Shown here one piece after another: positions 56,317 to 64,000 of a DNA stretch of 64,000 nt (position 1 is the first letter of the stretch; each line of letters starts with the position of its first letter). Source of the stretch: Armatimonas rosea (GTDB taxonomy: Bacteria > Armatimonadota > Armatimonadia > Armatimonadales > Armatimonadaceae); assembly GCF_014202505.1 (NCBI RefSeq), contig NZ_JACHGW010000002.1:1178001-1242000 (forward strand), given 5' to 3'. A program made the translations under genes and the position numbers. The notes under the pieces were generated by a model. The model ran no database searches. It had not been told where the DNA came from and saw nothing but the letters and a program-made list of their open reading frames with translations.

Positions 56317-57393
56317 CTAGAGCCCACCTCCAATGGGATTAATGGGAGTCCCGTTGCGGCGAACCTCAAAGTGCAGGTGTGGCCCGGTCGCCAGCCCAGT
56401 CGCCCCGACACGAGCGATCACCTTGCCTTGCTCCACGCTCAGTCCCTCGGTGACAAGCAAGGCCGAGCAGTGGGCGTAGAGGGTAGAGAGGCCGCCGCCA
56501 TGGTCAACCACGACCACATTGCCGTAGCCCCGCATGGTTCCCGCATACGCCACGACTCCCGCCGCCGCCGCAACAATCGGGGTGCCGGTCTCCGCTCCAA
56601 AGTCCACGCCTGCATGGAGGCGATTGATCTTGAGGATGGGATGAAAGCGCATCCCGAACTGCGAGACAATGCGGCCCGCGACCGGCTGGACCAGCTTGCT
56701 GGCAAGGCCGCCCGGGAGCGGGGTTCCCTCAAGCGTCTTGAGCCGGAGCGCGATCTCCTGGGAGTCGGCGGCGAGCTGGGCGTACTCGCTCTCGATCTGG
56801 ATACGCTTTGCCTGCGCCTCTAGGAGCACCCCACGGCGCTTCTGTACGAGCTGGGCCTCCTGGTCTTGCTGTGCCCCCAGGGCGAGCTCTTGCTGGTGGA
56901 TCTCGGCGGCCTTTTCATCGACCAGCCCTTTCCACTTGAGCACTTGCTCACGCCCCGCCTTGATCTTGGCGATAAGAGTGGACTCGTACTTGACAATGGA
57001 GCGGACCAGCTGGGCGCGGCTGACAAGCTCGCCCATGGTGTGCGCTCCCAGCAGCACCGATGCATAGCGCACCGGCCCTTGGCGATAGTTGGCGGCCATG
57101 CGCTGCGCCAGGCTCCGCTGCGCCTCGGTGAGCGCGTCCTCCGAGGTCTGCAGCAGGGCGGCGACATGGCTTTGCTGGCTGCGTGTTCGGGCGAGGCGCT
57201 GCTTGACCTCGGTGAGCTGCGCCCGGGTGGTCTTGAGCTGGCCCTCGACCGTCGTCAGCTCGGTGGCGATCGCCTCCTCGGAGCGCTTGGCGAGGGCGAG
57301 CTGCTGCTGGGTCGCGAGGAGCTGCTGCTGGGCGGTCGTGAGCTTGCTCTTAAGCGCCGTCTTTTGCTGTTTCGTGGTGGGCGGCTTACGCAT
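56317..57393 (-). CDS. EnvC-like M23 peptidase with coiled coil, no signal peptide
   Basis: 358 aa from the leaderless ATG 57393; the frame opens further up to 57501, but that adds no signal peptide. A long coiled coil (about 10-225) leads to an M23/LytM domain (about 240-358): RLHAGVDFGAETGTP with the zinc His-Asp, and GPHLHFEVRRNG with the catalytic HxH. In EnvC the coiled coil recruits and the M23 domain activates amidases for cell separation. Here no signal peptide is found from either start, so export is unexplained. Confidence 0.87.
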   Translation of the reverse strand: MRKPPTTKQQKTALKSKLTTAQQQLLATQQQLALAKRSEEAIATELTTVEGQLKTTRAQLTEVKQRLARTRSQQSHVAALLQTSEDALTEAQRSLAQRMAANYRQGPVRYASVLLGAHTMGELVSRAQLVRSIVKYESTLIAKIKAGREQVLKWKGLVDEKAAEIHQQELALGAQQDQEAQLVQKRRGVLLEAQAKRIQIESEYAQLAADSQEIALRLKTLEGTPLPGGLASKLVQPVAGRIVSQFGMRFHPILKINRLHAGVDFGAETGTPIVAAAAGVVAYAGTMRGYGNVVVVDHGGGLSTLYAHCSALLVTEGLSVEQGKVIARVGATGLATGPHLHFEVRRNGTPINPIGGGL

Positions 57394-57399
57394 CGCACA

Positions 57400-57405
57400 A
57401 TTGTA
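57400..57405 (-). promoter_or_regulatory. -10 box, leaderless start of the EnvC-like gene
   Basis: TACAAT on the minus strand, 6 nt before the ATG at 57393. Shares a 40-bp gap with the divergent leaderless gene at 57434. Confidence 0.65.
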
Positions 57406-57420
57406 CCGTGACCGACAAGG

Positions 57421-57426
57421 TAGAAT
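57421..57426 (+). promoter_or_regulatory. -10 box, leaderless start of the lipoprotein gene
   Basis: TAGAAT ends 7 nt before the ATG at 57434; no ribosome site. Confidence 0.65.
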
Positions 57427-57433
57427 GAGAGCA

Positions 57434-57928
57434 ATGCACCGCGTCTCCCTCCTCGTTGTTCTGCTCGCTGCTCTGTCTCTGGCAGGCTGTTCCAAGCCCA
57501 CGCGCCAAGGGACCGAGCCCCTCTCCTCACCCGCGGCGGGCTACGTCCGCCTGATCCCGGTAAAGGTCAAAGAGACACCCGACACGCTTCACTACCAGTG
57601 GAGCCTGCTGGGGGAGCGCAACTGGACCACCCCGAGTGTCTCGGGCGGAAAGGCTTCTCTTGCGGGAGTCTACAAGCTCAACGACCCGAAGACCTACGGT
57701 GGCTGCCCGACCTGGCTCTGCGATGTGACCTTTACCAAGCAGGCAACGGACTGGAAGTGGGAGCTTCGTCTCCACGGCTCCAACGGCAAGACCGCCACCG
57801 AGACCGGAACCGCCGCAGGCACCCCCGAGATCCTCGCTCCTAAAGACACCGACACGCGCCTCCCCGCCGACATCCCGCTTGCGCGCCTGGGGGAGAAGAC
57901 CCTCACCCTCGACGCCCCGGCGTCGTGA
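57434..57928 (+). CDS. Small secreted lipoprotein, unknown
   Basis: 164 aa from ATG 57434; longer open sequence upstream is antisense to the EnvC-like gene. Lipoprotein signal LLVVLLAALSLAGC (Cys20-type lipobox LAGC). Mature part shows YVRLIPVKVKETPDTLHYQW and LPADIPLARLGEKTLTLDAPAS, a likely beta sandwich. Two Cys (GGCPTWLCDVTF) may form a disulfide. Divergent from the EnvC-like gene; possibly linked in function. Its stop codon lies inside an inverted repeat. Confidence 0.75.
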   Translation: MHRVSLLVVLLAALSLAGCSKPTRQGTEPLSSPAAGYVRLIPVKVKETPDTLHYQWSLLGERNWTTPSVSGGKASLAGVYKLNDPKTYGGCPTWLCDVTFTKQATDWKWELRLHGSNGKTATETGTAAGTPEILAPKDTDTRLPADIPLARLGEKTLTLDAPAS

Positions 57929-58035
57929 ACGACACGGCCCCCGCTTCGCTGCTGGCGCTCCGCGCCGTGATGTCGCTCCGCGACTTTGTGGCCAAAGGCC
58001 AGCAGCAACGCGGAACTTGTGTCGTTCACGACGCC
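57919..58035. repeat. Three-hairpin palindrome spanning two convergent stop codons
   Basis: Perfect 17-bp outer arms: ggcgtcgtgaacgacac (57919-57935) and gtgtcgttcacgacgcc (58019-58035). Inside is a second arm pair gctgctgg/ccagcagc and three hairpins with 3-nt loops: ggcgc-tcc-gcgcc (57954-57966), gtcgc-tcc-gcgac (57972-57984) and tggcc-aaa-ggcca (57989-58001). The lipoprotein stop (57926-57928) and the tatD stop (58026-58028) both sit in the outer arms at mirror positions. Confidence 0.85.
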
Positions 58036-58793
58036 AGCGAGAAGGCGCGGCGGGCGTTGGCGGTCGTGAGCGCGTCGAGGTCGGTGGGGGAGATACCCCG
58101 AAGCGCCGCGATCGTGTCGCGGATGTGGGTCAGGCGGCAGGGCTCGTTGGGGAACTTACCCCGGAACGGTTCGGGCGAGAGATAGGGCGCATCGGTCTCC
58201 AGCAGCAAGAGCTCTGCGGGGGTCGCCTTGACAATCTCCCGGAGCGCGTCGTTTTTCTTGTAGGTCACCGGCCCGTCCACCCCGAGGTACCAGCCGTGCT
58301 TCCAGCAGGTCTCCGCGTGGCGTAGCTCGCCGGCAAAGCAGTGGATAATCAGGGGGATATCGGCCGCCTCGTTTTCGAGAAGCGCCAGGCACTCATCGTA
58401 GGCATCCCGGCAGTGGATCACCACGGGCAGCTGGACCTCACGCGCGAGGGCGAGCTGGGCACGAAACGCGGCGTACTGGAGGTCGCGGGGCGAGAGATCG
58501 CGGTAGAAATCCAGCCCAATCTCCCCAATGGCCCGCACTCTTGGGTTTGTCGCCCAGCGACGTAGCCGCGCCGCAGTCGCCTCGCTCCAGCTCTTGGCGT
58601 CGTGGGGGTGCACCCCGACCACCGCCCAGATGCGCGTGTCTTTCTCCGCCAGCGCCACCGCTTTCGCGGACGAGGCTTCGTCGAAGCCGACCACGATAAA
58701 GTCGGTGACCCCCGCCTCGGTGGCGCGGCGCAGGACACCAGGTAGATCGCGCTCCAGGGTGTCGTTGTTGAAGTGAACATGTGTCTCAATCAT
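58026..58793 (-). CDS. tatD: TatD-family metal-dependent DNase
   Basis: 255 aa. TIM-barrel metal site HVHFN at residues 4-8 (ETHVHFNNDT), later HPHDAKSWSE, GEIGLDFYRD, HCRDAYDECL, HCFAGELRHAE and the terminal ETDAPYLSPEPFRG. All ligands are present. Family members are 3'-5' exonucleases and deoxyribonucleases in DNA quality control. The stop is inside the three-hairpin palindrome. Upstream 58794-58859 shows a possible TAGAGT 11 nt before ATG and nothing else. Confidence 0.93.
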   Translation of the reverse strand: MIETHVHFNNDTLERDLPGVLRRATEAGVTDFIVVGFDEASSAKAVALAEKDTRIWAVVGVHPHDAKSWSEATAARLRRWATNPRVRAIGEIGLDFYRDLSPRDLQYAAFRAQLALAREVQLPVVIHCRDAYDECLALLENEAADIPLIIHCFAGELRHAETCWKHGWYLGVDGPVTYKKNDALREIVKATPAELLLLETDAPYLSPEPFRGKFPNEPCRLTHIRDTIAALRGISPTDLDALTTANARRAFSLAS

Positions 58794-58859
58794 TGGTTTT
58801 CGTTACTCTATCGCAGGCCTGCCCCAAAAAGAAAGGATCGGTCGGTTTTCAACCTGCGT

Positions 58860-59861
58860 CTAACGCAGAGCGTCGAGAAGAATCTGCAGGTGCTTGCTAT
58901 CGGGGACGGGGACGACGCTCTCGATGGTGGCGGGGACGCCCTCCACGCCGCAGGCTTTGGGATCGTTGAGGGCACCGGTTGCGGAGCGGAAGCCGTGGCG
59001 CTCCCAGGCGAGCTTCTGAATCTCCGGGTCCTGGAGGGCGGCGATCAGCTTCTTGCCGTTCTCGGTGATCGCCAGGATTGGGTGGCTGCTCCAGACAGTC
59101 GGCTTGAGGTAGAGCACGCGGAGCTGGGCTCTCTGCGCGGCGTACTTCTCGGGCGAGGTGCGGGCAAAGTCGATCAGCTGGGCCTCGTAGCCGACAATGA
59201 TCGGCTTATCCCCGATTCCCCGGCTGACATACTGCGCAAAGAGCGTGTCCGAGCTGCTCTCCTGAAACCCCTGCGCAGCGATCAGGGCCTTGACTCTGGG
59301 AGTGCTGTTCGTCCCGAGCAGGGTCTGTAAGAGGCCGGCGTAGAGGTTCCCCGACGACGACTTCACGGGGTCGGTGGTGTAGAGCACGACCTTTCCGTAG
59401 AGCTCGGGCAGCCCGAGGTCTTTCCAGCTCTTGCCTGCCTCGGCGGCGGCGATCAGCTTCGGGAAGTCGAGCTGCTGGCGCTCCAGGGTGTCGGCGACCT
59501 TGGCCCAGGTGTAGAGCACGAGCGGGGAGTTGAGGACGTTCTCACTGGCGACCAGCGGCTTGCCCGAGTCTTTGTAGAGGGCGAGAGCGACCGTCGAGGA
59601 GGGCCACAGGAAGTCCTTGCCGGTGGTACTGGGGTCGGTGACCATCTCGAGCGAGCCGCGCTTGTCGGTCTCCAGTACCAGCCCGTAGCGTGCTTTGAGG
59701 AGCTGAACAAAGGCGGGATCGGCGAGAAGTGCGCTCTTCTCTCCGCCAACAGAGCCCCGTAGTACGATTGTTTTTGTGTCGCTGCTTGGCTTCGTCCGTG
59801 TCAGGAGCGCGGCGACCCCTACAACAGTGAGCAATAAGATCAGTCCGATAAATTTTTTCAT
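58860..59861 (-). CDS. Extracellular solute-binding protein (type II), VWA-operon member
   Basis: 333 aa. Signal anchor MKKFIGLILLLTVVGVAALL. The mature part is a two-lobe binding protein like the molybdate/phosphate-binding class: IVLRGSVGGEKSALLADPAFV, FLWPSSTVALALYKDSG, YGKVVLYTTDPVKSSSGNLY, IIVGYEAQLIDFAR. It lacks ABC partner genes. Its start overlaps the XpaC-like stop (ATGA). It resembles the solute-binding half of the VWA fusion at 60363, so the operon carries two related binding domains. Confidence 0.82.
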   Translation of the reverse strand: MKKFIGLILLLTVVGVAALLTRTKPSSDTKTIVLRGSVGGEKSALLADPAFVQLLKARYGLVLETDKRGSLEMVTDPSTTGKDFLWPSSTVALALYKDSGKPLVASENVLNSPLVLYTWAKVADTLERQQLDFPKLIAAAEAGKSWKDLGLPELYGKVVLYTTDPVKSSSGNLYAGLLQTLLGTNSTPRVKALIAAQGFQESSSDTLFAQYVSRGIGDKPIIVGYEAQLIDFARTSPEKYAAQRAQLRVLYLKPTVWSSHPILAITENGKKLIAALQDPEIQKLAWERHGFRSATGALNDPKACGVEGVPATIESVVPVPDSKHLQILLDALR

Positions 59862-60370
59862 TGGTTCTTATTTTCGATTACGCGTTCGGGGACAAACTCG
59901 ATCAGAGTCTGTCGGAGGGCGGCGAGCTCCGAGGCCAGCGCCCGGTCATCGTCACGGCGGTGGGCCTCGGCGAGGCGTAGGAGGCGGCTCTCGACCAGCT
60001 CTAGGAGGGTGATGAGCTCCGTTCGTGCTTGTCCGGTGGGGGGTGTGCCGTCTTGGTAGGGCAGGCAAGCCCGCTTGACATAGGCGAGGTGCTCCGCAAC
60101 GGCGACCGTGAGCTCGGGCTCCTTGCGAAGCCGTTGTGCGAGGGTTGCGATCTGACGCAGACGCTCACCCTCGTCGCGGCCCGCCCAGCGGGTAGCGAGA
60201 GGCTCTAGCCAGGGTTTTTCGGTGGGGAGTGTCTTCGGCGCGAGGAGGAGGCGCACCCCCAGATACGCTCCGCCCGCCAGCGCGGCACTGACGAGCAGGG
60301 GCTGCTTGGACGCCAGGAGCAGGATCAGAAAGACCAGGACTGCGGCGGCACCCGCCTTGAGGTCAGCCAT
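59858..60370 (-). CDS. XpaC-like membrane protein
   Basis: 170 aa. Two membrane helices near the N-terminus (about 8-24 and 26-43, AGAAAVLVFLILLLASK; PLLVSAALAGGAYLGVRLLL), then a helical domain (about 65-165) with LAQRLRKEPELTVAVAEHLAY. This shape fits XpaC/5-bromo-4-chloroindolyl-phosphate-hydrolysis proteins, which in other bacteria occur with TelA-type toxic-anion or tellurite-resistance genes and VWA proteins. The match is by topology and context, so moderate. It overlaps the gene before it by 8 nt and the gene after by 4 nt. Confidence 0.6.
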   Translation of the reverse strand: MADLKAGAAAVLVFLILLLASKQPLLVSAALAGGAYLGVRLLLAPKTLPTEKPWLEPLATRWAGRDEGERLRQIATLAQRLRKEPELTVAVAEHLAYVKRACLPYQDGTPPTGQARTELITLLELVESRLLRLAEAHRRDDDRALASELAALRQTLIEFVPERVIENKNQ

Positions 60371-61904
60371 TGTAGCCCTTCGCTTCCCGGAACGCCGCGC
60401 TCAGGTTGCCACGTCCCTCAAAGGTCTTGCCCGATGTTGCTCCCGTCAGCGCATCTAGCTGCCCCGGCGATGCCTCGCCAAAGCGGATCGCAAAGACCGG
60501 GATATCGAGCTTTTGCTGCTGCACCTCGCTCAGGCTCGCCCCCGTGTTCGACTCGCCGTCGGTGAGCAGGATCACGGCGGGGAAGTAGTCCTCGTAGCCG
60601 GGCTGCTGGTGGATCCAGCGAAGCGCTTGGATGGTCGGGGAGTAGATGTCGGTCCCGCCGGTCGCCTCCAGCGCCTGGATCTTGGCGTTGAGGCTGGCCA
60701 GGGCGTCGGGCGCGTTGCCACGCACCTCCCAGAGCGCTTGCGGGGCACCGCTGAAGGGGATCACGACCGTGATATCGCGGGGAGACGCTTGGAGGAGGCT
60801 CCGGCGGGCAAGGTCTTGGTTGAGGAGGCCACGCATCGCGGACTTGAGCTGCTCCAGCCGCTCGCCGCGCATGCTCCCCGAGACATCGAGGCAGTAGACG
60901 GTCAGCGACGGCTTACGCAGCGTGGTCTGGTAGAGATCGAGCGCCTGGCGCACCACCTCGGCGCGGGGCAGGCGGAGCTGGGAGGGAAAGGCATCGCCGA
61001 TGGGGCCGGTGCGGCGCCCGGTCGCGGCGAGCTCTTGCTGAATCTGGGGGGAGAGGAGCCAGCGCTGGAGCTTGTCGAAGGCTTGGCGCTTGCTGGCGGG
61101 CTGTCCGTGCTCCACATAGCCCAGCGGAGCATCTGCGATCGCGACCCCGTCCGAGGGGTAGATCACGGTGAGCCTCTCCCGGCCTTGCGCGGCGAGCTTG
61201 GCACTGGCCTCGGTCGCCATCACCTCGTAGTTGAACATCGCATCGTAGTCGTCGTAGCGGCTCACAAAGAGCTCCGTCAGCCAGCCCGAGCTCCCCGACG
61301 ACCGATTGACACCGCCGAGCAGGGAGGCGACATTTTTCTGTACCGTGGGCTTTTGCAGGTCCGTCTCGCTCAGCACCTGGGGCTTTCCGGCAAAGGCGGA
61401 GAGAAAGGCGAGGTAGGCGGCGGCACCGCTGTTGCTCTGGGTGGCGGAGGTCATTAAAAAACGAAGGCGACCCGCCTGGGCCGCCTTACGTATTTCCTCG
61501 GTCGAGACCGTCTTCTTATCGTTCCAGCCCAACCTCTGGGCCACACTCTCTTTCACCGCAAGCCCCACAGGGGACCAGTAGATGCTCTGTGCGTCTTTGA
61601 CGCGCCTCTGGGTATCTCCCAGGCTGGTCCAGAGCGACTGCGCGGGCCAGACCGCATCGGCGTCGCCCCCGCCGCTCTCCAGCTGCCGCATGATCTCGAC
61701 CGAGCCCTTGTACTCCAGCTGGATCGTGACCTGGTTCTCGCGTGCAAAGCGCTGCACGAGTGGCTCTAGGCTCTTGTTCTCGCTGCCTGCCACAATCCGC
61801 AGGCTCTCTTGGGGGGCAGTAACTTGCTGGCACCCCGTCAGCAGGCCTCCTGTCATCAGAAGGATCACGAACGCGCTTCGTGTTGGTTTTGTTTCTCTTA
61901 TCAT
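60363..61904 (-). CDS. Lipoprotein: solute-binding domain fused to VWA
   Basis: 513 aa. Lipoprotein signal (FVILLMTGGLLTGC). Residues ~30-330 form a type II solute-binding domain (LRIVAGSENKSLEPLVQRFA, DADAVWPAQSLWTSLG, LRFLMTSATQSNSGAAAYLA). Residues ~335-510 are a VWA domain with MIDAS DVSGSM, Thr in GGTDIYS and LTDGESNTG. The fusion places a metal-dependent adhesion fold next to a binding fold. First gene of a unit with XpaC-like and a second binding protein. A GACAAT sits 7 nt before the ATG, a weak leaderless candidate. Confidence 0.88.
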   Translation of the reverse strand: MIRETKPTRSAFVILLMTGGLLTGCQQVTAPQESLRIVAGSENKSLEPLVQRFARENQVTIQLEYKGSVEIMRQLESGGGDADAVWPAQSLWTSLGDTQRRVKDAQSIYWSPVGLAVKESVAQRLGWNDKKTVSTEEIRKAAQAGRLRFLMTSATQSNSGAAAYLAFLSAFAGKPQVLSETDLQKPTVQKNVASLLGGVNRSSGSSGWLTELFVSRYDDYDAMFNYEVMATEASAKLAAQGRERLTVIYPSDGVAIADAPLGYVEHGQPASKRQAFDKLQRWLLSPQIQQELAATGRRTGPIGDAFPSQLRLPRAEVVRQALDLYQTTLRKPSLTVYCLDVSGSMRGERLEQLKSAMRGLLNQDLARRSLLQASPRDITVVIPFSGAPQALWEVRGNAPDALASLNAKIQALEATGGTDIYSPTIQALRWIHQQPGYEDYFPAVILLTDGESNTGASLSEVQQQKLDIPVFAIRFGEASPGQLDALTGATSGKTFEGRGNLSAAFREAKGYNG

Positions 61905-61953
61905 TGCCCCTATTGTCGGTCATAACCAAGAGGTTTATGTTAAGAGGGAGTTA

Positions 61954-62073
61954 TGCCGGGGATTGGAAATCCCCGGCACAGAGAAAAGAGCGTCCCGAGG
62001 ACGCGGGGATCCGTAGCTTCTCCGCGTCCTCGGGACGCTCCCTAATCCGTAGGCGGGGATTTCAACCCCCGCC
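61954..62073. repeat. Nested palindromic element (R5), second full copy of the R2 family
   Basis: Left hairpin tgccggggattggaaatcc (continuing ccggca), then gagcgtcccgaggacgcgg paired with ccgcgtcctcgggacgctc around a short centre, then right hairpin ggcggggatttcaaccccc. Same order and an identical block as 2170-2290. It lies between the VWA gene and the M61 gene; the rest of 61905-62096 shows nothing further. Confidence 0.8.
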
Positions 62074-62096
62074 GTAACCCCCGCCGTATTTGACGG

Positions 62097-63554
62097 CTAG
62101 CGTTTCTTCGCCAGCCAGAGCTTGCGCAGGCGCAGCTGCTCCTCGGAGGGCGTGGCGACCGAGCGAATCTCGCCCCGCTCGGCAAGCTCTAGGCCGACAT
62201 AGGAGAGGGCTTGCTCGACCGGAAGCTCGCCGGGGGAGAGGACCAGCTTGTCGTAGAGCGGGCCAAACGACTCGCCGCCGGCGACGATCAGTTGCTTGCG
62301 AATCTCGTCCTCCACAAAGCCCGGCTGGTTGTTGCGGCACTTTTTCCAGAGCGCGAACTCGACATCGTCGAGGCTCCGCTTTCCGTTGGTCTTTGCCAGG
62401 AGCTCCAGGTCCAGGCAGAGCCCCACCACGAAGCCATCGTCGTAGTAGCTCAGCCCGAAGCCATTGCTATTGCCGCGCCCGTTGTTGGTCTCGCCGACAC
62501 GGGCGCTGGACTCGTTGGGGGAGACGGTGAGGCGGGCGGGGGAGCGGCGCTGGCGGCGGACATTGCTGGCGATCTCGTTGTAGAGCTCTTGCTCGGGTGT
62601 CCAGCCAAAGCGGCCCAGGAGCATCGTGGAGAAGTAGTCGGTCGTGCCCTCCAGCCACCAGAGGGCCCCGGTCTTGGGGAGCTGGGTGTAGTCGAAGGGG
62701 CCGAGCACCTGGCTGCGGACGCGCTTGACATTCCAGAGGTGGAAGAACTCATGAGCTAGCAGGCTCGCCGTGCGCCGGGAGAACCCCGAGCCGAGGCTGA
62801 TCTCCGTGCTGCTCAGGTGCTCCAGCCCCGAGCCCCCCATGCCCGCGCTTCGGACCGTGAAGTGCCAGACATACTTTCCGTAGGGAGCGCCGCCCATGAA
62901 CTCCGTCTCGATCTTGGAGACTGTCTCACAGGTCTCGCGCAGGAGCTTCTTGTCGATCTTGTCTGCCGCGGCACCGCGTAGGGCGATGATGTGCTGCTTA
63001 CCCGCGACCTTGTAGGTCTCCTCGTAGTAGCTCCCCAGGGTCACGGGGTTATCGGCGAGGGTATCGTAGGAGTCAGTTTTGTAGCTGGGGCCGTTGCCGT
63101 CCAGCCCGACAGCCACCTTCCAGTCCTTGGGCGTCTCCAGGGTCAGCTTACAGCGCTCTTGGGTGCGCCCGACCACGTAGAGGTAGGTTGTGGGTCCGCT
63201 GTAGTGCCCGATGCCGTTTTGAAACTCCAGCGGCGCGGAGTAACGGAGCGTCACTTGCTTTGTCCCTGCGCTTGGGATCTTCCAGGTATGGTCATCGACC
63301 GCTGTCACCTCAAGGGGCTTGTTGTCTCTATCTGTTGCGACAAGATCCTTGACCCGTGCGCCGTTGTTCTGGAGCATGTAGTGCCCCGGCGACCAGTTCG
63401 GCATCTGCACCAGAGTCTCGGCGGCGCGCGTGGGAATGGTCACGGTGATGGCGAGCTGGCTGGTGTCGGGCTGGGGCTGGACCCTGTAGCCAATCTCGGC
63501 GTGGGCTTGGCTGGCTGCGGCGAGTACCAGCACGAGAGCGAGCGAGTTTTTCAT
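62097..63554 (-). CDS. Secreted M61 peptidase without PDZ domain
   Basis: 485 aa. Signal peptide MKNSLALVLVLAAASQAHA. Zinc site HEFFHLWNVKRVRS with third ligand in WWLEGTTDYF. It ends shortly after the catalytic domain (QLRLRKLWLAKKR), so the PDZ domain of the copy at 52099 is missing. The start overlaps the threonine aldolase stop by 4 nt (ATGA), so they are co-transcribed. It is likely to act outside the cytoplasm, unlike the other copy. Confidence 0.9.
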   Translation of the reverse strand: MKNSLALVLVLAAASQAHAEIGYRVQPQPDTSQLAITVTIPTRAAETLVQMPNWSPGHYMLQNNGARVKDLVATDRDNKPLEVTAVDDHTWKIPSAGTKQVTLRYSAPLEFQNGIGHYSGPTTYLYVVGRTQERCKLTLETPKDWKVAVGLDGNGPSYKTDSYDTLADNPVTLGSYYEETYKVAGKQHIIALRGAAADKIDKKLLRETCETVSKIETEFMGGAPYGKYVWHFTVRSAGMGGSGLEHLSSTEISLGSGFSRRTASLLAHEFFHLWNVKRVRSQVLGPFDYTQLPKTGALWWLEGTTDYFSTMLLGRFGWTPEQELYNEIASNVRRQRRSPARLTVSPNESSARVGETNNGRGNSNGFGLSYYDDGFVVGLCLDLELLAKTNGKRSLDDVEFALWKKCRNNQPGFVEDEIRKQLIVAGGESFGPLYDKLVLSPGELPVEQALSYVGLELAERGEIRSVATPSEEQLRLRKLWLAKKR

Positions 63555-64000
63555 GCAAAATAGTCCTTGATAGCGTTGATAAAGCGTGCGATTCCCTCGG
63601 CATCGACATCGAGGTGGGTGACAAAGCGGGACTCGGGGGTGATGAGCGCCAGCAGGCCGCGCTCATTGAGGAAAGCTTGGAGGGGGGCGCAGTGCTCGTC
63701 GGGGAAGCGGGCGAAGACCATGTTGGTGGCGTGGCCCAGCACGGTCACGTGGGGAGTGTCGGCGAGCCCCGCCGCGAGCCGCGCCGCGTTGGTGTGGTCG
63801 TCGGCGAGGCGCTCTATATGGTGCTCCAGCGCATAGAGCCCGGCAGCGGCGAGAAACCCCGACTGGCGCATCCCGCCGCCCAGCACTTTCCGCCAGCGGT
63901 AGGCTTTTTCAATCAGCGGCTTGGAGCCCACCAGCACCGAGCCCACGGGGGCACCGAGCCCCTTGGAGAGGCAGATCGAGACCGAGTCAAAGCCCTCACA
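63551..64000 (-). CDS. L-threonine aldolase-like PLP enzyme, N-terminus off the right edge
   Basis: The visible C-terminal ~149 residues begin inside the PLP-binding segment: SVSICLSKGLGAPVGSVLVG, whose Lys is the Schiff-base residue. HATNMVFARFPDEHCAPLQA and a C-terminal ARFINAIKDYF follow, as in low-specificity L-threonine aldolases. These cleave threonine to glycine and acetaldehyde. Start and first domain lie outside the window. Confidence 0.88.
   Translation of the reverse strand, partial: CEGFDSVSICLSKGLGAPVGSVLVGSKPLIEKAYRWRKVLGGGMRQSGFLAAAGLYALEHHIERLADDHTNAARLAAGLADTPHVTVLGHATNMVFARFPDEHCAPLQAFLNERGLLALITPESRFVTHLDVDAEGIARFINAIKDYFA

Overview
The window is GC-rich bacterial DNA (roughly 60-65% G+C by eye). 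It is densely packed with genes on both strands and has no rRNA, prophage, insertion sequence or CRISPR array. The best guess for its origin is the Armatimonadota (Armatimonas-like). The evidence is an H-X9-DG prepilin-type protein with an [19 protein letters not shown] start, a DUF1343/NamZ enzyme, Uma2, VIT-VWA and PEP-CTERM proteins, many secreted beta-propellers and a large glycosidase. This is inference from protein style; there is no 16S rRNA gene to confirm it.

Layout. 1-2500: an edge-truncated M14 carboxypeptidase, a prepilin-like protein and two intergenic palindromic elements. 2500-7700: an unknown gene, then a cytochrome c maturation operon read right to left (ccmB-ccmC-ccmD-ccmE-ccmF). 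Its CcmE carries CxxxY in place of HxxxY, and no ccmA, ccmG or ccmH is present here. 7700-12900: an ABC permease, a TPR protein, a MacB/LolCDE-type ABC pair and two tandem paralogous membrane-anchored proteins. 12900-15400: two surface lipoproteins, one with a GC-poor beta-propeller. 15500-24900: NamZ, secreted proteins, Uma2, an alpha/beta hydrolase, a sugar-kinase-like APH-fold enzyme and a VIT-VWA-DUF2135 protein. 24950-30060: Nudix, S4, HAD, a ComEA-like protein, a degenerate Ser/Thr kinase and a zinc-ribbon beta-propeller. 30100-44000: three GGDEF proteins (two also EAL), an esterase, HAD-ArsR, a sulfatase, a HEAT protein, a glycosyltransferase-like protein, CSD-DUF1294 and a CorC/CNNM protein. 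43990-51220: a substrate-binding lipoprotein, a probable selenoprotein, a GH2 beta-galactosidase with a discoidin-like tail, an SDR and a lamin-G-like protein. 51300-64000: tRNA-Arg, GreA, two M61 peptidases, a SigB-like sigma factor, a ferredoxin-NADP reductase-like enzyme, a PEP-CTERM protein, an EnvC-like M23 protein, TatD, a VWA/XpaC/solute-binding operon and an edge-truncated threonine aldolase.

The standout is 44985-45599. It is an AhpD-like peroxidase-related protein whose CxxC motif is read as C-x-x-TGA, followed in frame by conserved sequence. A hairpin whose G-containing apical loop begins 17 nt after the TGA fits a bacterial SECIS, so this looks like a selenocysteine protein.

The second theme is leaderless gene starts. 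At about ten genes a TAnnnT -10 box sits 6-7 nt before the start codon, which puts transcription start on the start codon itself.

The third theme is non-coding structure. There is a family of nested palindromes with a GATTGAAATC core, a three-hairpin palindrome holding the stop codons of two convergent genes in its arms, and one identical two-block promoter-like element (16 nt, 12-nt gap, 15 nt) upstream of two unrelated genes.
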